A stretch of 64,000 bases of DNA from Solirubrobacter ginsenosidimutans (lineage in GTDB: Bacteria > Actinomycetota > Thermoleophilia > Solirubrobacterales > Solirubrobacteraceae). The notes under the pieces were generated by a model. It was given only the letters and a program-made list of their open reading frames with translations, had not been told where the DNA came from and did no database searches. Position numbers and translations under genes: made by a program. Below, piece after piece: positions 44,451 to 54,385 of this stretch. Location of the stretch: NCBI RefSeq assembly GCF_027587205.1, contig NZ_JAPDOD010000043.1:1-64000 (forward strand). The letters are read 5' to 3'. The first letter of the stretch is position 1. Each line of letters starts with the position of its first letter.

Positions 44451-47400
44451 ATGCTGCGCAACGTCCTGTCGGTCGCGTTCGGCTTCGCGCTGGCGACCTT
44501 CGCGGTCGCCTGCGGGGCGAGTCCGCCTCCGCAACTCGAGCAGAGCGCGGTGGCCAAGCCCACACGCAGCCTCCCGCTCACGTTCTTGGAGAATCGCGGC
44601 CAGACGGACCCGCGCGTGCGCTTCCACGTCCAGGGCTCGAGCCATGCGTTCTTCCTGACGCCGGACGAGATCGCGCTCACGCTCCGCAAGCAGTCGGGCG
44701 CGGGCGTCAATCTCGCGCTGCGGTTTGTCGGCGCGAACCCGAACCCGGCGCTGACCGGCGACGAGCGCGTCAAAGCCGCGGCGAACTTCATCCGCGGCGG
44801 CCGCCAGCAACACGTGCCCGGCTACCAGCAGGTGGTCTATCGCGACCTCTGGCCCGGCATCGACATGGCGCTGCGCGGAAGCGACGGTGAGCTCAAGTAC
44901 GAGTTCCGCGTCCACCCGGGGGCGGACCCGCGGGCGATCCGGCTCGCCTACCGCGGCGCGAGCGGGCTGACGCAGACCACCGACGGGGCGCTGCGGATCG
45001 ACACCCCGCTCGGCGCACTGACGGACTCTCCGCCCGTCGCCTACCAGGACAGCGGCCGCGTGGACAGCCGCTACGCGCTCACCGGCCGCGACGGCTACGG
45101 CTTCGCGATCGGCAGCTACGACTCGACGCGCGAGCTGATCATCGACCCGAACCTCGCCTACTCGACCTTTCTCGGCGGCGCGAGCGACGACACCCCGCTC
45201 GGCATCACCACCGACGCCGCCGGCAACGCGTACGTCACCGGCTTCACGCAGTCGCCGGACTTCCCGACGACCGCCGGCGCCTTCGACCGCACCGGCTCGG
45301 CGAGCAACAACCTCGACGTCTTCGTGACCAAGCTGAACCCGGCCGGCACCGCCGCCGTGTACTCGACGTTCATCGGGGGAGGGAACTTCGACTGGGGTCG
45401 CGCGATCACCGTCGACAGCTCCGGCAACGCCTACGTGACCGGCCAGACGAAGGGCTCGAACTTCCCGACCACGGGCGGCGCCTTCGACCGCACCTTCAAC
45501 GTCGACACCTGCCCCCGCTGCGGGATCGACCAGTACGACGCGTTCCTGCTCAAGCTCAACCCGACCGGCTCAGGGCTCGTGTACTCCACGTTCCTCGGCG
45601 GCACGCAGCTCGACGACGCGCTCGGGATCGCCATCGACGGCGCGCGCAACGCCTACGTGGCCGGCCAAACCGTCTCGAGCAACTTCCCGACGACCGCCGG
45701 CGCCTTCGACCGGACGCCCGCCGGCGGGTATGACGCCTTCGTCACCAAGCTCAACGCGACCGGCTCCGCCCTCGTCTATTCGACCCTGCTCGGGGGCGAG
45801 GACAACGAGCTCCCCGCCGGCATCAAGGTCGACTCGGGCGGCAACGCGATCGTCGGCGGCGGGACGCGCTCGACGGGCTTCCCGACAACGCCCGGGGTCT
45901 TCGACACGACCCAGAACGGCGGCGCTTTCGACGAGCGCTTCGACGGCTTCGTGACCAAGCTCAACGCGGCCGGCAACGGGCTCGTGTACTCGACGTTCGT
46001 CGGTGGCTCCAAGAGCGACTTCACCAGCGACTTCTCGGTCGACGCGGCGGGCAACACCTACGTCGCCGGCAGCACGCTCTCGCCCGACTTCCCGGTCACG
46101 CCGGGCGCCTTCGACAGCACGTTCAACGGCAGCGAGAGCTTCGCGCTGAAGCTGGATCCCGCCGGCTCGAGGCTCGTCTACTCGACCTTCGTGCCGACTG
46201 CGGCCGCCGTCGCGCCCGATGCGAACGGCAACGCCTGGCTCGCGGGCGGTCAAGGCCCGGGCGCGCTGATCACCCCGGACGCGTTCGCTCCGTTCTTCAA
46301 GGGCGGCGGCAGCGACGCCTACGTCGCGCGGCTGAACGCCACCGGCTCGGCGATCGACTTCGCCAGCTTCCTCGGCGGCTCCAACAACGAGGGCGCCATC
46401 GACCTCGCGCTGGACCCGGCCGGCGACATCTACCTCGCCGGCCACACGTTCTCCTCGGACTTCCCGACCACGACCGGCGCGTTCGACCGCACGTTCGCTG
46501 GGAACCTCGACATCTTCTGGGGCGAGGGGTTCGTGGCGAAGGTGGATGTGGACGCCACGGCACCGCCGGTCACCCCGCCGGCGCCGGCGCCCGCCGCGCC
46601 GGCGCTCGCGACCCCGGCCGACGCGGCCACCACGGCGAACCCCGTCACCTTCGACTGGGGCGAAGTGAGCGGCGCCGCGAGCTACACGATCCAGGTCGAC
46701 GAGATCTCGGCGTTCGGCAACCCGCTCGTCGCGAGCGCAAGCGTCACCGCCTCGCAGTGGACGACCGGCGCGCTGCCCGAGGGCACGTGGTTCTGGCGGG
46801 TGCGCGCGGTCAACTCCGAGGGCACGCCGGGCGCCTGGTCAGAGACCCGCCGGATCACGATCCAGAACGCCCCGCCGCCGCCTCCGCCCCCGGTGCCGGG
46901 CGCGCCGTCGCTGACGAGCCCGGCCGGCGGCGCCTCCGTGACACAGCCGTTCACGTTCGACTGGAGCGACGTGGCGAACGCCGCCTGGTACACGATCGAG
47001 GTCGACGACTCGGCGAGTTTCAGTCAGCCGCTGGTGTGGGCGGCGACGACCACGCCCTCCCAACTCGCGACCAACTCGCTCCCCAACGGCACGCTGTTCT
47101 GGCGCGTGCGGGCGTTCAACTCCGACGGCATCGGGGGCGACTACTCCGCCGTTCGCACGGTCGTCGTCGGCCCCGCTCCCCCCGGACCGCTGGCGGCGCC
47201 GTCGCTGCTCTCGCCCGCGGCCGACGCCCGCTTCTCGCCGGGTAGCTCGATCACCTTCGATTGGAGCGACGTCAGCGGCGCGAACGGCTACACGATCCAG
47301 ATCGACGACTCGGACAGCTTCTCCGCGCCGCTCACTCTCCAGCAGATCGTCAGCACGTCCCAATTCGCGACGAGCTCGCTGCCGACGCGGAGGCTGTGGT

Positions 47401-47465
47401 GGCGGGTGCGAGCCAACGACGGCGGAGCATGGTCGGCGGTGAGAAGGTTCGAACTGAAGAACTGA
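44451..47465 (+). CDS. SBBP beta-propeller repeat lipoprotein with FN3-like domains
   Basis: The 1004-residue protein has a lipoprotein-like signal (ALATFAVAC). An N-terminal domain follows (FLENRGQTDPRVRFHVQG, the usual start of SBBP proteins), then at least seven SBBP repeats, each with YSTFLGG, DAAGNAYVTG and a FPTTAGAFDRT ending. Three Pro-separated beta domains (FDWSDVSGANGYTIQIDDS type) close the protein. It is probably displayed at the cell surface, possibly as a glycan or protein binder. ATG at 44451 after a GGGGA site. Confidence 0.9.
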   Translation: MLRNVLSVAFGFALATFAVACGASPPPQLEQSAVAKPTRSLPLTFLENRGQTDPRVRFHVQGSSHAFFLTPDEIALTLRKQSGAGVNLALRFVGANPNPALTGDERVKAAANFIRGGRQQHVPGYQQVVYRDLWPGIDMALRGSDGELKYEFRVHPGADPRAIRLAYRGASGLTQTTDGALRIDTPLGALTDSPPVAYQDSGRVDSRYALTGRDGYGFAIGSYDSTRELIIDPNLAYSTFLGGASDDTPLGITTDAAGNAYVTGFTQSPDFPTTAGAFDRTGSASNNLDVFVTKLNPAGTAAVYSTFIGGGNFDWGRAITVDSSGNAYVTGQTKGSNFPTTGGAFDRTFNVDTCPRCGIDQYDAFLLKLNPTGSGLVYSTFLGGTQLDDALGIAIDGARNAYVAGQTVSSNFPTTAGAFDRTPAGGYDAFVTKLNATGSALVYSTLLGGEDNELPAGIKVDSGGNAIVGGGTRSTGFPTTPGVFDTTQNGGAFDERFDGFVTKLNAAGNGLVYSTFVGGSKSDFTSDFSVDAAGNTYVAGSTLSPDFPVTPGAFDSTFNGSESFALKLDPAGSRLVYSTFVPTAAAVAPDANGNAWLAGGQGPGALITPDAFAPFFKGGGSDAYVARLNATGSAIDFASFLGGSNNEGAIDLALDPAGDIYLAGHTFSSDFPTTTGAFDRTFAGNLDIFWGEGFVAKVDVDATAPPVTPPAPAPAAPALATPADAATTANPVTFDWGEVSGAASYTIQVDEISAFGNPLVASASVTASQWTTGALPEGTWFWRVRAVNSEGTPGAWSETRRITIQNAPPPPPPPVPGAPSLTSPAGGASVTQPFTFDWSDVANAAWYTIEVDDSASFSQPLVWAATTTPSQLATNSLPNGTLFWRVRAFNSDGIGGDYSAVRTVVVGPAPPGPLAAPSLLSPAADARFSPGSSITFDWSDVSGANGYTIQIDDSDSFSAPLTLQQIVSTSQFATSSLPTRRLWWRVRANDGGAWSAVRRFELKN

Positions 47466-47489
47466 GGACGATCACGGCCCACATCTTCA

Positions 47490-48917
47490 CTAGGCGAGTG
47501 AGGGGCGCCGGCTCGAACGGCCGGCGCGCTTGACCGCGTACATTGCGCGGTCAGCGCGTTCGAGGAAGTCGTCGGGGCTCTCGTGGGTGTCGTTGGTGAC
47601 GGCGCTGCCGAGGCTCGCTCCGACACGTACGACCGGACCGTCATCGAGCGTGATCGGTGTCTCGATCGCGCTGATCATGCGGTCCATCAGGTGTTGCAGC
47701 GCCCCGTGGGCGGCGAGGTCGTCGACCAGCACGACGAACTCGTCGCCTCCGAGTCTCGCGACGGTGTCGTTGCCGCGAACGACGGCGTTCAAGCGCTGAG
47801 CGGTGGTGACCAGCACCTGATCGCCGGCGGCGTGGCCGTGGACGTCGTTGACCTGCTTGAAGCCGTCGAGGTCGGCGTAGATCAGGCCGATGCCGTTGTG
47901 GAAGCGGGTCATCCGCTGACGCGCCTGCGCGAGGCGCTCGATCAACAGGCGCCGGTTGGGGAGACCGGTGAGGCTGTCGCGCAGCGCCAGATCCTCGCGG
48001 CTCACGAGCCCGGTCATCAGCGCCGCCGCGGTCAAGGATGAGACCGCGCACGTCGCGAGGTAGGTCTGGGCGACGAGCAGCCCGTTGAACGCGCCGTCGG
48101 TCGCGAACGGGCCGCTGCCGGCCGCCGTCAGCGTCTCGACGAGCGCGCCGACCACGCACACGGAGGCGGCGGCCGCCCGCGTGCCCAGATGCATGCCGAT
48201 CAGCCCGAGCACCGGGATCAGCGCGAACGGGAGCCCGAGCTCGGCCGACCACCCCCACGGCATCGCGACGGCGAGAGCGATGGCGAGGACGGCGAAGGTC
48301 CAGCTGCCCGACAGCTTGAACAGGGGCTTGGCCGGCGGCCGGGCGAGGCTGATGATCAGCGGGGCGACGACCAGCACGCCGACCGCATCGCCGATGTACC
48401 AGCGCCCGAGCCGCGGCCACAGCGGCGTCTCGCCGATCAGCCAAGGGAAGCCCGCGCCGATTGCCGCCCCGAGCGCGGGGCCGATGCACGCGGCGGCAAC
48501 GATGAACACCCGCAGATCGCGCCGGCGCGAGAGGTCCGGGACCCGGCCGAGCCAGCGCTGGACGAGCACGGCCGACAGCACCGGCTCGCAGCCGTTGGCG
48601 ACGCCTGACCCGAGCGACGACCACACGCTGGCGCCGTTGAGCAGGCTCGTCACGCCGTCGCCCGCGCAGATCGCCACGCAGTACGCCGGCCATTCCCGTC
48701 GCGGCCGCAGGATCAGCACCGAGACCGTGACGCCCGCCGCGGGCCAGAAGACGACGCCGGTCGTGCCGTCGCCGAACGACGTCTCGATGTCGACGAGCTT
48801 GTACAGCGCGGCGTAGACGAGCGCCAAACCCACTGCCGCCAAGACGAGTCGACCAGACGACAGGGGATCGGGCTCTCTCGAGCCCCGGGGAGGCACCACA
48901 CCGCTGCGCACTGCCAT
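47490..48917 (-). CDS. MASE1-domain diguanylate cyclase
   Basis: The 475-residue protein has eight or so membrane spans forming a MASE1-type sensor (about residues 25-295, with VVFWPAAGVTVSVLIL and FVVAPLI-like helices). A GGDEF domain (about 310-475) follows with DSLTGLPNRRLL, LIYADLDGFKQVNDVHGH and RLGGDEFVVL. The active-site GGDEF is intact, so c-di-GMP synthesis is expected. The RxxD I-site is not evident. ATG at 48917. Its convergent neighbour ends 25 bp away. Confidence 0.92.
   Translation of the reverse strand: MAVRSGVVPPRGSREPDPLSSGRLVLAAVGLALVYAALYKLVDIETSFGDGTTGVVFWPAAGVTVSVLILRPRREWPAYCVAICAGDGVTSLLNGASVWSSLGSGVANGCEPVLSAVLVQRWLGRVPDLSRRRDLRVFIVAAACIGPALGAAIGAGFPWLIGETPLWPRLGRWYIGDAVGVLVVAPLIISLARPPAKPLFKLSGSWTFAVLAIALAVAMPWGWSAELGLPFALIPVLGLIGMHLGTRAAAASVCVVGALVETLTAAGSGPFATDGAFNGLLVAQTYLATCAVSSLTAAALMTGLVSREDLALRDSLTGLPNRRLLIERLAQARQRMTRFHNGIGLIYADLDGFKQVNDVHGHAAGDQVLVTTAQRLNAVVRGNDTVARLGGDEFVVLVDDLAAHGALQHLMDRMISAIETPITLDDGPVVRVGASLGSAVTNDTHESPDDFLERADRAMYAVKRAGRSSRRPSLA
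47505..47527 (+). terminator. hairpin shared by SBBP gene and the GGDEF 3' end
   Basis: GCGCCGGC and GCCGGCGC form a perfect 8-bp stem with a 7-base loop, 40 bases after the SBBP stop and inside the last codons of the convergent cyclase gene. Confidence 0.4.
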
Positions 48918-49051
48918 CCGCCCTCCGACCTTCGATTGCGGGCCGAATGATCGTAGTGCGGCGTCGGCAGGGAGACGCGCGTGCCCACACCACTTCGGCA
49001 CACTGGTCGGCCCCATTGCAGCGATGCCTGACCGTGGCAGGCTCACTGACC

Positions 49052-51253
49052 ATGGGTACGTCTCCCACCCGCGGCGAGATCGGCCGGCGCGCGGTCCCGT
49101 TGATCCTCGCGGCGGCGCTGTTGCCGGCTGGGTCGGCGCGGGCGCAGACGCCGCAGGTCAGGCTCGCCGCGCCGTCGTCCTGCCCGGTCAATGTCAACTG
49201 CATCCCCGGCTTCAAGCGGGTGTACAAGATCGACCCGTCGGGCGCCTCCTTCGTGCGGTTGCGTGTCGCCGACGCCGGGGTTCAGGCGCTGGACGACGGC
49301 GTCGCGGAAGTCGCTGCGGTGTTCACGTCCAACCCGCAACTGTCGCGTCCGGACATCCTCCCGCTGCGCGACGACAAGCGCATGATTAGCCGCGACCACG
49401 TCGTGCCGGTGGTCCGTTCCACCGTGCTGCGCACGTACGGTCCGGCATTGCGCAGGGCCTTCGACGGCGCGTCGCGGCTGCTGACGACATTGCAGCTTCG
49501 AGGTCTCAACCAGCAGGTGATCGACGGGCGCCTCCCGGAGGCGGTCGGCGGTGAGTTCGTGGACGCCAACGGGCTCGGAGGCCCCGCCCGCCGGACGCGT
49601 AGCGGCCGTCAGATCGTGATCGGCTTCCAGGCCTTCGACGAGAACGAGACGCTCGCGTACCTGTACGCGGCGGCGCTGCGCGGCGCCGGCTTCCGCGTCA
49701 AGGTGCGCGCCATTGGCGGGCTGCGGCCCGAGACCGTCGCCGCGTTCCGGCGCAAGCGGATCGACGTGTGGCCGGGCTACTCCGGGTCGCTGCTCGGCTA
49801 TCTGGGCGGCACCTCGCTGCGGGGCGCTCTCGCGAAGCTCGGCGCGACGCCGATGCGGCTCTCACCGGCCGAGGATCGCAACGCCTTCGCGATGAAACGC
49901 GACGTTGCCGCGCGGCTCGGGATCAGCCGGCTGTCCGACCTCGCGCGCTACTGGCCCAAGGCATCCAAGCCGGCGGCAACGGCACACGCGGCCCAGGCGG
50001 AGGAGCTCCAGGACGAGCAGTGGGCAGTCGCGCCGGATAGCGTGATCAACCTGCCGGGCGCGTGGCAGCTGTCCCAGGGCGCCGGCGTGACCGTCGCCGT
50101 CATCGACTCCGGCGCCCGGCTGGACCATCCCGACCTCGCACCGAACATCTGGACCAACTTCGACGAGGTTCCGGGCAACGGGATCGACGACGACCACAAC
50201 GGCTACATCGACGATGTCCACGGCGTCGATCTGTCCACCACACAACCCGGTCAGGACGTGTCGGACGGGTACGGGCACGGCACGCACGTCGCGGGGATCA
50301 TCGCCGCCGCGCTCAACGGTCGAGGCGTCGTCGGCGCCGCCCCGCAAGCGAAGCTGATGATCATCAAGATCTTCGACAACAGCGGCGCCGGCACCACCGG
50401 CTCGGTCGCCGAGGGCATCCGCTACGCAGCGGCCAACGGCGCGCGCGTGATCAACCTGTCGCTGACCAGCGACTCCAACGACGAGCGCGTGGCCGAGGCC
50501 GTGCAGGCCGCCGCGGCCGCGAACGTGCTCGTCGTCGCCGCCGCCGGCAACGCTGGGCGCGACATCGACACCGCGCCCGCGTACCCTGCGGCGCTCCCCG
50601 CGAGCAACCTGCTCGCCGTCGCGTCCACCGACCCCAGTGACGGGCGCAGCATGAGCGACTACTCGAACTTCGGGCGGCTCACCGTGCAGGTCGCCGCGCC
50701 CGGCGCGCAGATCCTTTCCACCGCCAACGACGGCAGCTACGTGGACATGAGCGGCACGTCGATGGCCTCGCCGATGGTCGCCGGCGTCGCTGCCCTGGTC
50801 GCCGGCGCCAACCCGCAGATCAGCGCCGTCGACCTGCGCGCGGCGCTGATGCAGAACGCCGACCCGTCGCAGCTGCCGGTCGCCGCCGGCTACGTCGACG
50901 CGCTGCGCACCGTGCTGGCCGCCACCGGCGGGGTCAGCAACGAGCTCACCCGGCCGCCGAAACTCAAGATCCTGACCGCCACCCGCAAGGGCCGCACGAC
51001 GAAGATCCGCACGGCGGTCTCGGGCTCCACCGCCGCGGTCAACCGCTACCGCGTCTCAGTGAACTCACGTGCGGTCGCGCAACTCGAGCCGGGCCGTTCC
51101 CCGTTCACGGTCAAGCTCCGCCGCGGCGGGACGCGCGCGACGGTTGACGCGCTCGACGCGGCCGGCAAAGTGATCGCCAGCGCCAGCCGGCGGATCGTGA
51201 AACTGCGCAAGGGCAAGCGCGACGTCGGCACCGGAGGCGGCGTCCACACATGA
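49052..51253 (+). CDS. secreted chimera: permuted glycine-betaine-binding (OpuAC) domain fused to S8 subtilase
   Basis: The 733-residue protein has a signal peptide (RRAVPLILAAALLPAGSARA). Residues about 40-165 resemble the second half of OpuAC binding proteins (AAVFTSNPQLSRPDILPLRD, LNQQVIDGR). Residues about 170-300 resemble their first half (IVIGFQAFDENETLAYLYAA, RIDVWPGYSGSLLG), so the order is circularly permuted. A subtilase follows with Asp352 (AVIDSG), His409 (GHGTHVAG) and Ser570 (SGTSMASP). A short Lys/Arg-rich beta tail ends it. The stop overlaps the ATG of a PstS-like gene. No ABC permease is nearby, so binding may serve sensing or targeting, not uptake. Confidence 0.85.
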   Translation: MGTSPTRGEIGRRAVPLILAAALLPAGSARAQTPQVRLAAPSSCPVNVNCIPGFKRVYKIDPSGASFVRLRVADAGVQALDDGVAEVAAVFTSNPQLSRPDILPLRDDKRMISRDHVVPVVRSTVLRTYGPALRRAFDGASRLLTTLQLRGLNQQVIDGRLPEAVGGEFVDANGLGGPARRTRSGRQIVIGFQAFDENETLAYLYAAALRGAGFRVKVRAIGGLRPETVAAFRRKRIDVWPGYSGSLLGYLGGTSLRGALAKLGATPMRLSPAEDRNAFAMKRDVAARLGISRLSDLARYWPKASKPAATAHAAQAEELQDEQWAVAPDSVINLPGAWQLSQGAGVTVAVIDSGARLDHPDLAPNIWTNFDEVPGNGIDDDHNGYIDDVHGVDLSTTQPGQDVSDGYGHGTHVAGIIAAALNGRGVVGAAPQAKLMIIKIFDNSGAGTTGSVAEGIRYAAANGARVINLSLTSDSNDERVAEAVQAAAAANVLVVAAAGNAGRDIDTAPAYPAALPASNLLAVASTDPSDGRSMSDYSNFGRLTVQVAAPGAQILSTANDGSYVDMSGTSMASPMVAGVAALVAGANPQISAVDLRAALMQNADPSQLPVAAGYVDALRTVLAATGGVSNELTRPPKLKILTATRKGRTTKIRTAVSGSTAAVNRYRVSVNSRAVAQLEPGRSPFTVKLRRGGTRATVDALDAAGKVIASASRRIVKLRKGKRDVGTGGGVHT

Positions 51254-52050
51254 TCCGCGCGGTCGCGCTGCTGGTCGCCATCGCCACCCTGGCCGGCGCG
51301 CCGCCGGCACGCGGGCAGACGACGCTGACCATGAGCGGCGACCCGGTCGTGCAGGCCCTGGTCGCCGACCTCGCCTACTTCTACCGTCATTCCGTCCCCA
51401 ACCCGCCGCAATTTGCGCTCTCGGGCGGCAACACGACCACCGGGATCGCCGACACCGAACGCGGCATCTCCGACGCCGGCCTGGTCTCACGCAACACGCT
51501 CGCGGACGACCCGGCGGACATCGTGCTGACCCCGCTGGCGCTCAGCGGCGTCTGCCTGATCTCCAGCCGCGGCAACCCGGTCCCAAGCCTCACCCGCGCG
51601 CAACTGCAGGATCTCGTCGCCGCACGCATCACGAACTGGAGCCAAGTCCCGGGCTCGCCGCGCAGCGACGCGATCGTGCCGGTCGGCCGCACCCTCGCCA
51701 CCGGCGCCGGCCAGGTGTTCCGATCGGTCTTCGTCGACGTCGGGACACCCTTCGCCTGGAACCAGGTGACCCTGCTGACCTCAGCACAGGTCCGCGACTA
51801 CGTCGAGCAGACACCGGGCGCCATCGGCTACGTCGACCTCGCGCTCACCAAGCCGGTCCACGTCATCAACTACGAAAACGTCGGCTGCACGCGCGCGACG
51901 ATCAAGGACGGCAGCTATCCGGCGCGGCGCCCCCTCGGGTTGGCCACCCGCGGACAACCGCACGGCGCGCTCGCCCGCTTCCTGCGCTGGGCAACGACCA
52001 GCAAGAAGGCCCGCCAGGTGATCGCGAGCCGTTACATCCCCACGCGATAG
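51250..52050 (+). CDS. PstS-like phosphate-binding family protein
   Basis: The 266-residue protein has a signal peptide (AVALLVAIATLAGAPPARG) and the PstS-family pattern of a class II binding protein: SGDPVVQALV, GGNTTTGIADTERGISDAG, LTRAQLQDLVAARITNWSQVPG and GAIGYVDLAL. The phosphate-loop residues are not canonical, so another oxyanion is possible. It overlaps the subtilase gene (ATGA), pointing to a joint extracytoplasmic function. No pst transporter genes accompany it. Confidence 0.85.
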   Translation: MIRAVALLVAIATLAGAPPARGQTTLTMSGDPVVQALVADLAYFYRHSVPNPPQFALSGGNTTTGIADTERGISDAGLVSRNTLADDPADIVLTPLALSGVCLISSRGNPVPSLTRAQLQDLVAARITNWSQVPGSPRSDAIVPVGRTLATGAGQVFRSVFVDVGTPFAWNQVTLLTSAQVRDYVEQTPGAIGYVDLALTKPVHVINYENVGCTRATIKDGSYPARRPLGLATRGQPHGALARFLRWATTSKKARQVIASRYIPTR

Positions 52051-52077
52051 TGCAGTACCCGGTGCGTCGTATCGCGT

Positions 52078-52092
52078 ACTACAGCTTGTAGT
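52078..52092 (+). promoter_or_regulatory. dyad upstream of M1 peptidase gene
   Basis: ACTACA and TGTAGT are separated by GCT, followed by TTTTG, in the 51-bp gap before the M1 peptidase ATG. The arms resemble BlaI/CopY-type half-sites (TACA..TGTA). It could instead be a weak terminator for the upstream pair. Confidence 0.4.
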
Positions 52093-52101
52093 TTTGAAGC
52101 C

Positions 52102-53598
52102 ATGAGAAGGCTTCCCTTCGCTGCGGCCGCGTTGGTGGCACTGATGGCGCCGGCGTCCGCGTACGCCGCCGAGCAGCCGTCGCCCGGCGCGGCCGGGATC
52201 GGCGACCGGCTGTTCCCGAAGCTCGGGAACGGCGGCTACGACGTGCAGCACTACGACATCGCCCTGAACTACGCCACCGCCGCGCCCTCGCAGGGGATCG
52301 ACGGCACCGTGACGATCACCGCGAAGGCGACGCAGTCACTGTCGCGCTTCGACCTCGACTTCGCCGGCGACAGCGTCGGCTCGATCGCCGTCAATGACCA
52401 GCCGGCGACGTTCTCGCGCGCCGATCAGGACCTCGTCATCACCCCGGCGCAACCGCTGCCGAAGGGCAAGCCGTTCGTCGTCACGGTCTCCGACTACAAG
52501 GCGCACCCGAAGCGGCCCAGCGGCGACAACATCCTCAACAACGCGTTCATCGTCACGCCGGACGGGTCGGCGACGCTTCCACAGCCGTCCGGCGCGCACG
52601 TGTTCCTGCCGTCGAACGACCATCCGCGCGACAAGGCCACGTTCACGTTCCGCCTCGACGTCCCCGACGGTGAGACCGCGGTCGCCAACGGCGACCTCGA
52701 ATCGCAGACGAGCGCCGGCGGCCGCACGACGTTCGTCTACCAGCAGCAGCAACCGATGGCGACCGAGCTGATCCAGCTCGCCGTCGGCAGTTACAAGCTC
52801 ATCGACCGCGGCGTGCAGGACGGCGTGCACGTCCGCGACGTCGTCGCGCCCTCGCTGGAGCCGCTGCTCGCCGACAAGCTCCCGGTCGAGATCGATCAGC
52901 TCGCGTGGCTGAAGGCGCGCGTCGGCGCGTACCCGTTCTCCAGCTACGGCTCCTTCGTGGTCGACGCGGCGATCGGCGCCTCGCTGGAGACCCAATCGCT
53001 CTCGATCTTCGATCGCGAGGTGTTCCAGGGCAGCTTGGGAACCTGGCCGACGACGATGCTGCACGAGACCGCGCACCAATGGTTCGGCGACAGCGTCTCG
53101 CCGCATGAATGGAGCGACGTGTGGCTCAACGAAGGCCACGCGACCTATTACCAGTGGAGCTATGCCGCCGAGCACGGCGAGATCAAGGCGGACGCGGGCG
53201 TCTCGGACACGTTCGCCGGCACGCTGAAGTCCTACTACGAGCTCGGCGACTTCTACCGCCAGAAGATCGAGCCGGTGGCGAGGCCCAAGAGCAGCGCCTT
53301 CAAGCAGCTGTTCAGCGCGCAGCAGTACTTCGGCGGCGCGGTCGCCCTGTACGCGCTGCGCCAGAAGGTCGGCGAGACGACGTTCCGGAAGATCGAGCGC
53401 GCGTGGGTGACCCGCTACGCGGGCAAGTCCGCCTCGACCGCGGACTACATCGCCCTCGCGTCGAAGGTCTCAGGCAAGCACCTCGGCCCGTTCCTGCACG
53501 ACTGGCTCTACGGCACCAAGACCCCGGCGATGCCGGGCCATCCTGACTGGAAGGTCAAGTCGGTGAAGGAGGTCGAGGGCGGGCCTCCGACGCACTAG
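52102..53598 (+). CDS. secreted M1 family zinc aminopeptidase
   Basis: The 498-residue protein has a signal peptide (RRLPFAAAALVALMAPASAYA), an N-terminal beta saddle domain, and the M1 catalytic domain with HETAHQWFG (zinc motif HExxH) and the third ligand Glu in WLNEGHATYY. The usual GxMEN exopeptidase motif is replaced by GASLETQSL, as in several actinobacterial secreted M1 proteins. The long C-terminal helical domain of PepN is absent. It may work with the upstream subtilase in extracellular protein turnover (inference). Confidence 0.92.
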   Translation: MRRLPFAAAALVALMAPASAYAAEQPSPGAAGIGDRLFPKLGNGGYDVQHYDIALNYATAAPSQGIDGTVTITAKATQSLSRFDLDFAGDSVGSIAVNDQPATFSRADQDLVITPAQPLPKGKPFVVTVSDYKAHPKRPSGDNILNNAFIVTPDGSATLPQPSGAHVFLPSNDHPRDKATFTFRLDVPDGETAVANGDLESQTSAGGRTTFVYQQQQPMATELIQLAVGSYKLIDRGVQDGVHVRDVVAPSLEPLLADKLPVEIDQLAWLKARVGAYPFSSYGSFVVDAAIGASLETQSLSIFDREVFQGSLGTWPTTMLHETAHQWFGDSVSPHEWSDVWLNEGHATYYQWSYAAEHGEIKADAGVSDTFAGTLKSYYELGDFYRQKIEPVARPKSSAFKQLFSAQQYFGGAVALYALRQKVGETTFRKIERAWVTRYAGKSASTADYIALASKVSGKHLGPFLHDWLYGTKTPAMPGHPDWKVKSVKEVEGGPPTH

Positions 53599-54367
53599 GG
53601 GCGAGAAACGGCGTCGTCGTGGCGAGCTCGACGAAGCCGAGTCGCTTGAGGATCGGCCGGCTGGCGGGGAGCGCGTCGACCTGCAGGTACCGGAAGCCGC
53701 GGGCGGCCGCGAGCGCCGCCCGGTGGGCGACCAGCGACCGGAAGACCCCGCGGCCGCGCCACGCGGCCACGGTGCCACCGCCCCACAGGCTCGCGAACTC
53801 GGTGCCGGCGTTGAACTCGACCCGCCCGGCGGCGATCGGCGTATCGCCCGCGTCCGCGATCACGCCCGCGAACGAACCCGGCTGGTGGCGGAGTGCGTTC
53901 AGCAGGACCTTGCCCAGCCCGGAGTGGTCCTCGCCGAACACCTCGTCGTGCACGGACACCATCGCGTCGACGCCTTCCTCGTCGACCACCGCGCGCAGGT
54001 CCACGCCCGCCGGGGGAGAAGCGTCGAGCGTGAGTGCGGCGAGCTCGGCGACGAGCAGCGCCTCGGCCGGCCCGCGGGTGAACCCGGCCGCGACGAGCCG
54101 GTCGGGCAGGTCTCGCGGCCGGTCGTAGGAGTAGTGCTTCCACTCCCACGCGTGCCCGAGCTCGGCGAAGCGGGTGACCTGCGCGGCGATCACCGCGTCG
54201 GCGTCGGTGTTCTCCAACGCGCTCCACGTGACGCCGTTCCATCCGAGCGCCCCGCTGATGCACCGGACCACGTCGCGCTCACGCTCGACCGTGCCGGTCG
54301 GCACGTCGGGCGCCGGACTCCGGCGAATCTGCTCGTCGTAGGCCGCCAGAACTGCTCGCGGGTCCAT
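53555..54367 (-). CDS. GNAT family N-acetyltransferase
   Basis: The 270-residue protein has a C-terminal GNAT fold with acetyl-CoA motif A (GGGTVAAWRGRGVFRSLVAHR, giving the RxxGxG/A pyrophosphate loop) and RGFRYLQVDALPASRPILKRLGF. The N-terminal 110 residues form a degenerate second GNAT-like half. Substrate unknown. ATG at 54367. Its 3' end overlaps the M1 gene by 44 bases tail to tail. Confidence 0.87.
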   Translation of the reverse strand: MDPRAVLAAYDEQIRRSPAPDVPTGTVERERDVVRCISGALGWNGVTWSALENTDADAVIAAQVTRFAELGHAWEWKHYSYDRPRDLPDRLVAAGFTRGPAEALLVAELAALTLDASPPAGVDLRAVVDEEGVDAMVSVHDEVFGEDHSGLGKVLLNALRHQPGSFAGVIADAGDTPIAAGRVEFNAGTEFASLWGGGTVAAWRGRGVFRSLVAHRAALAAARGFRYLQVDALPASRPILKRLGFVELATTTPFLAPSASEARPRPPSPT

Positions 54368-54385
54368 GCGCTCAACCCAAGCACA

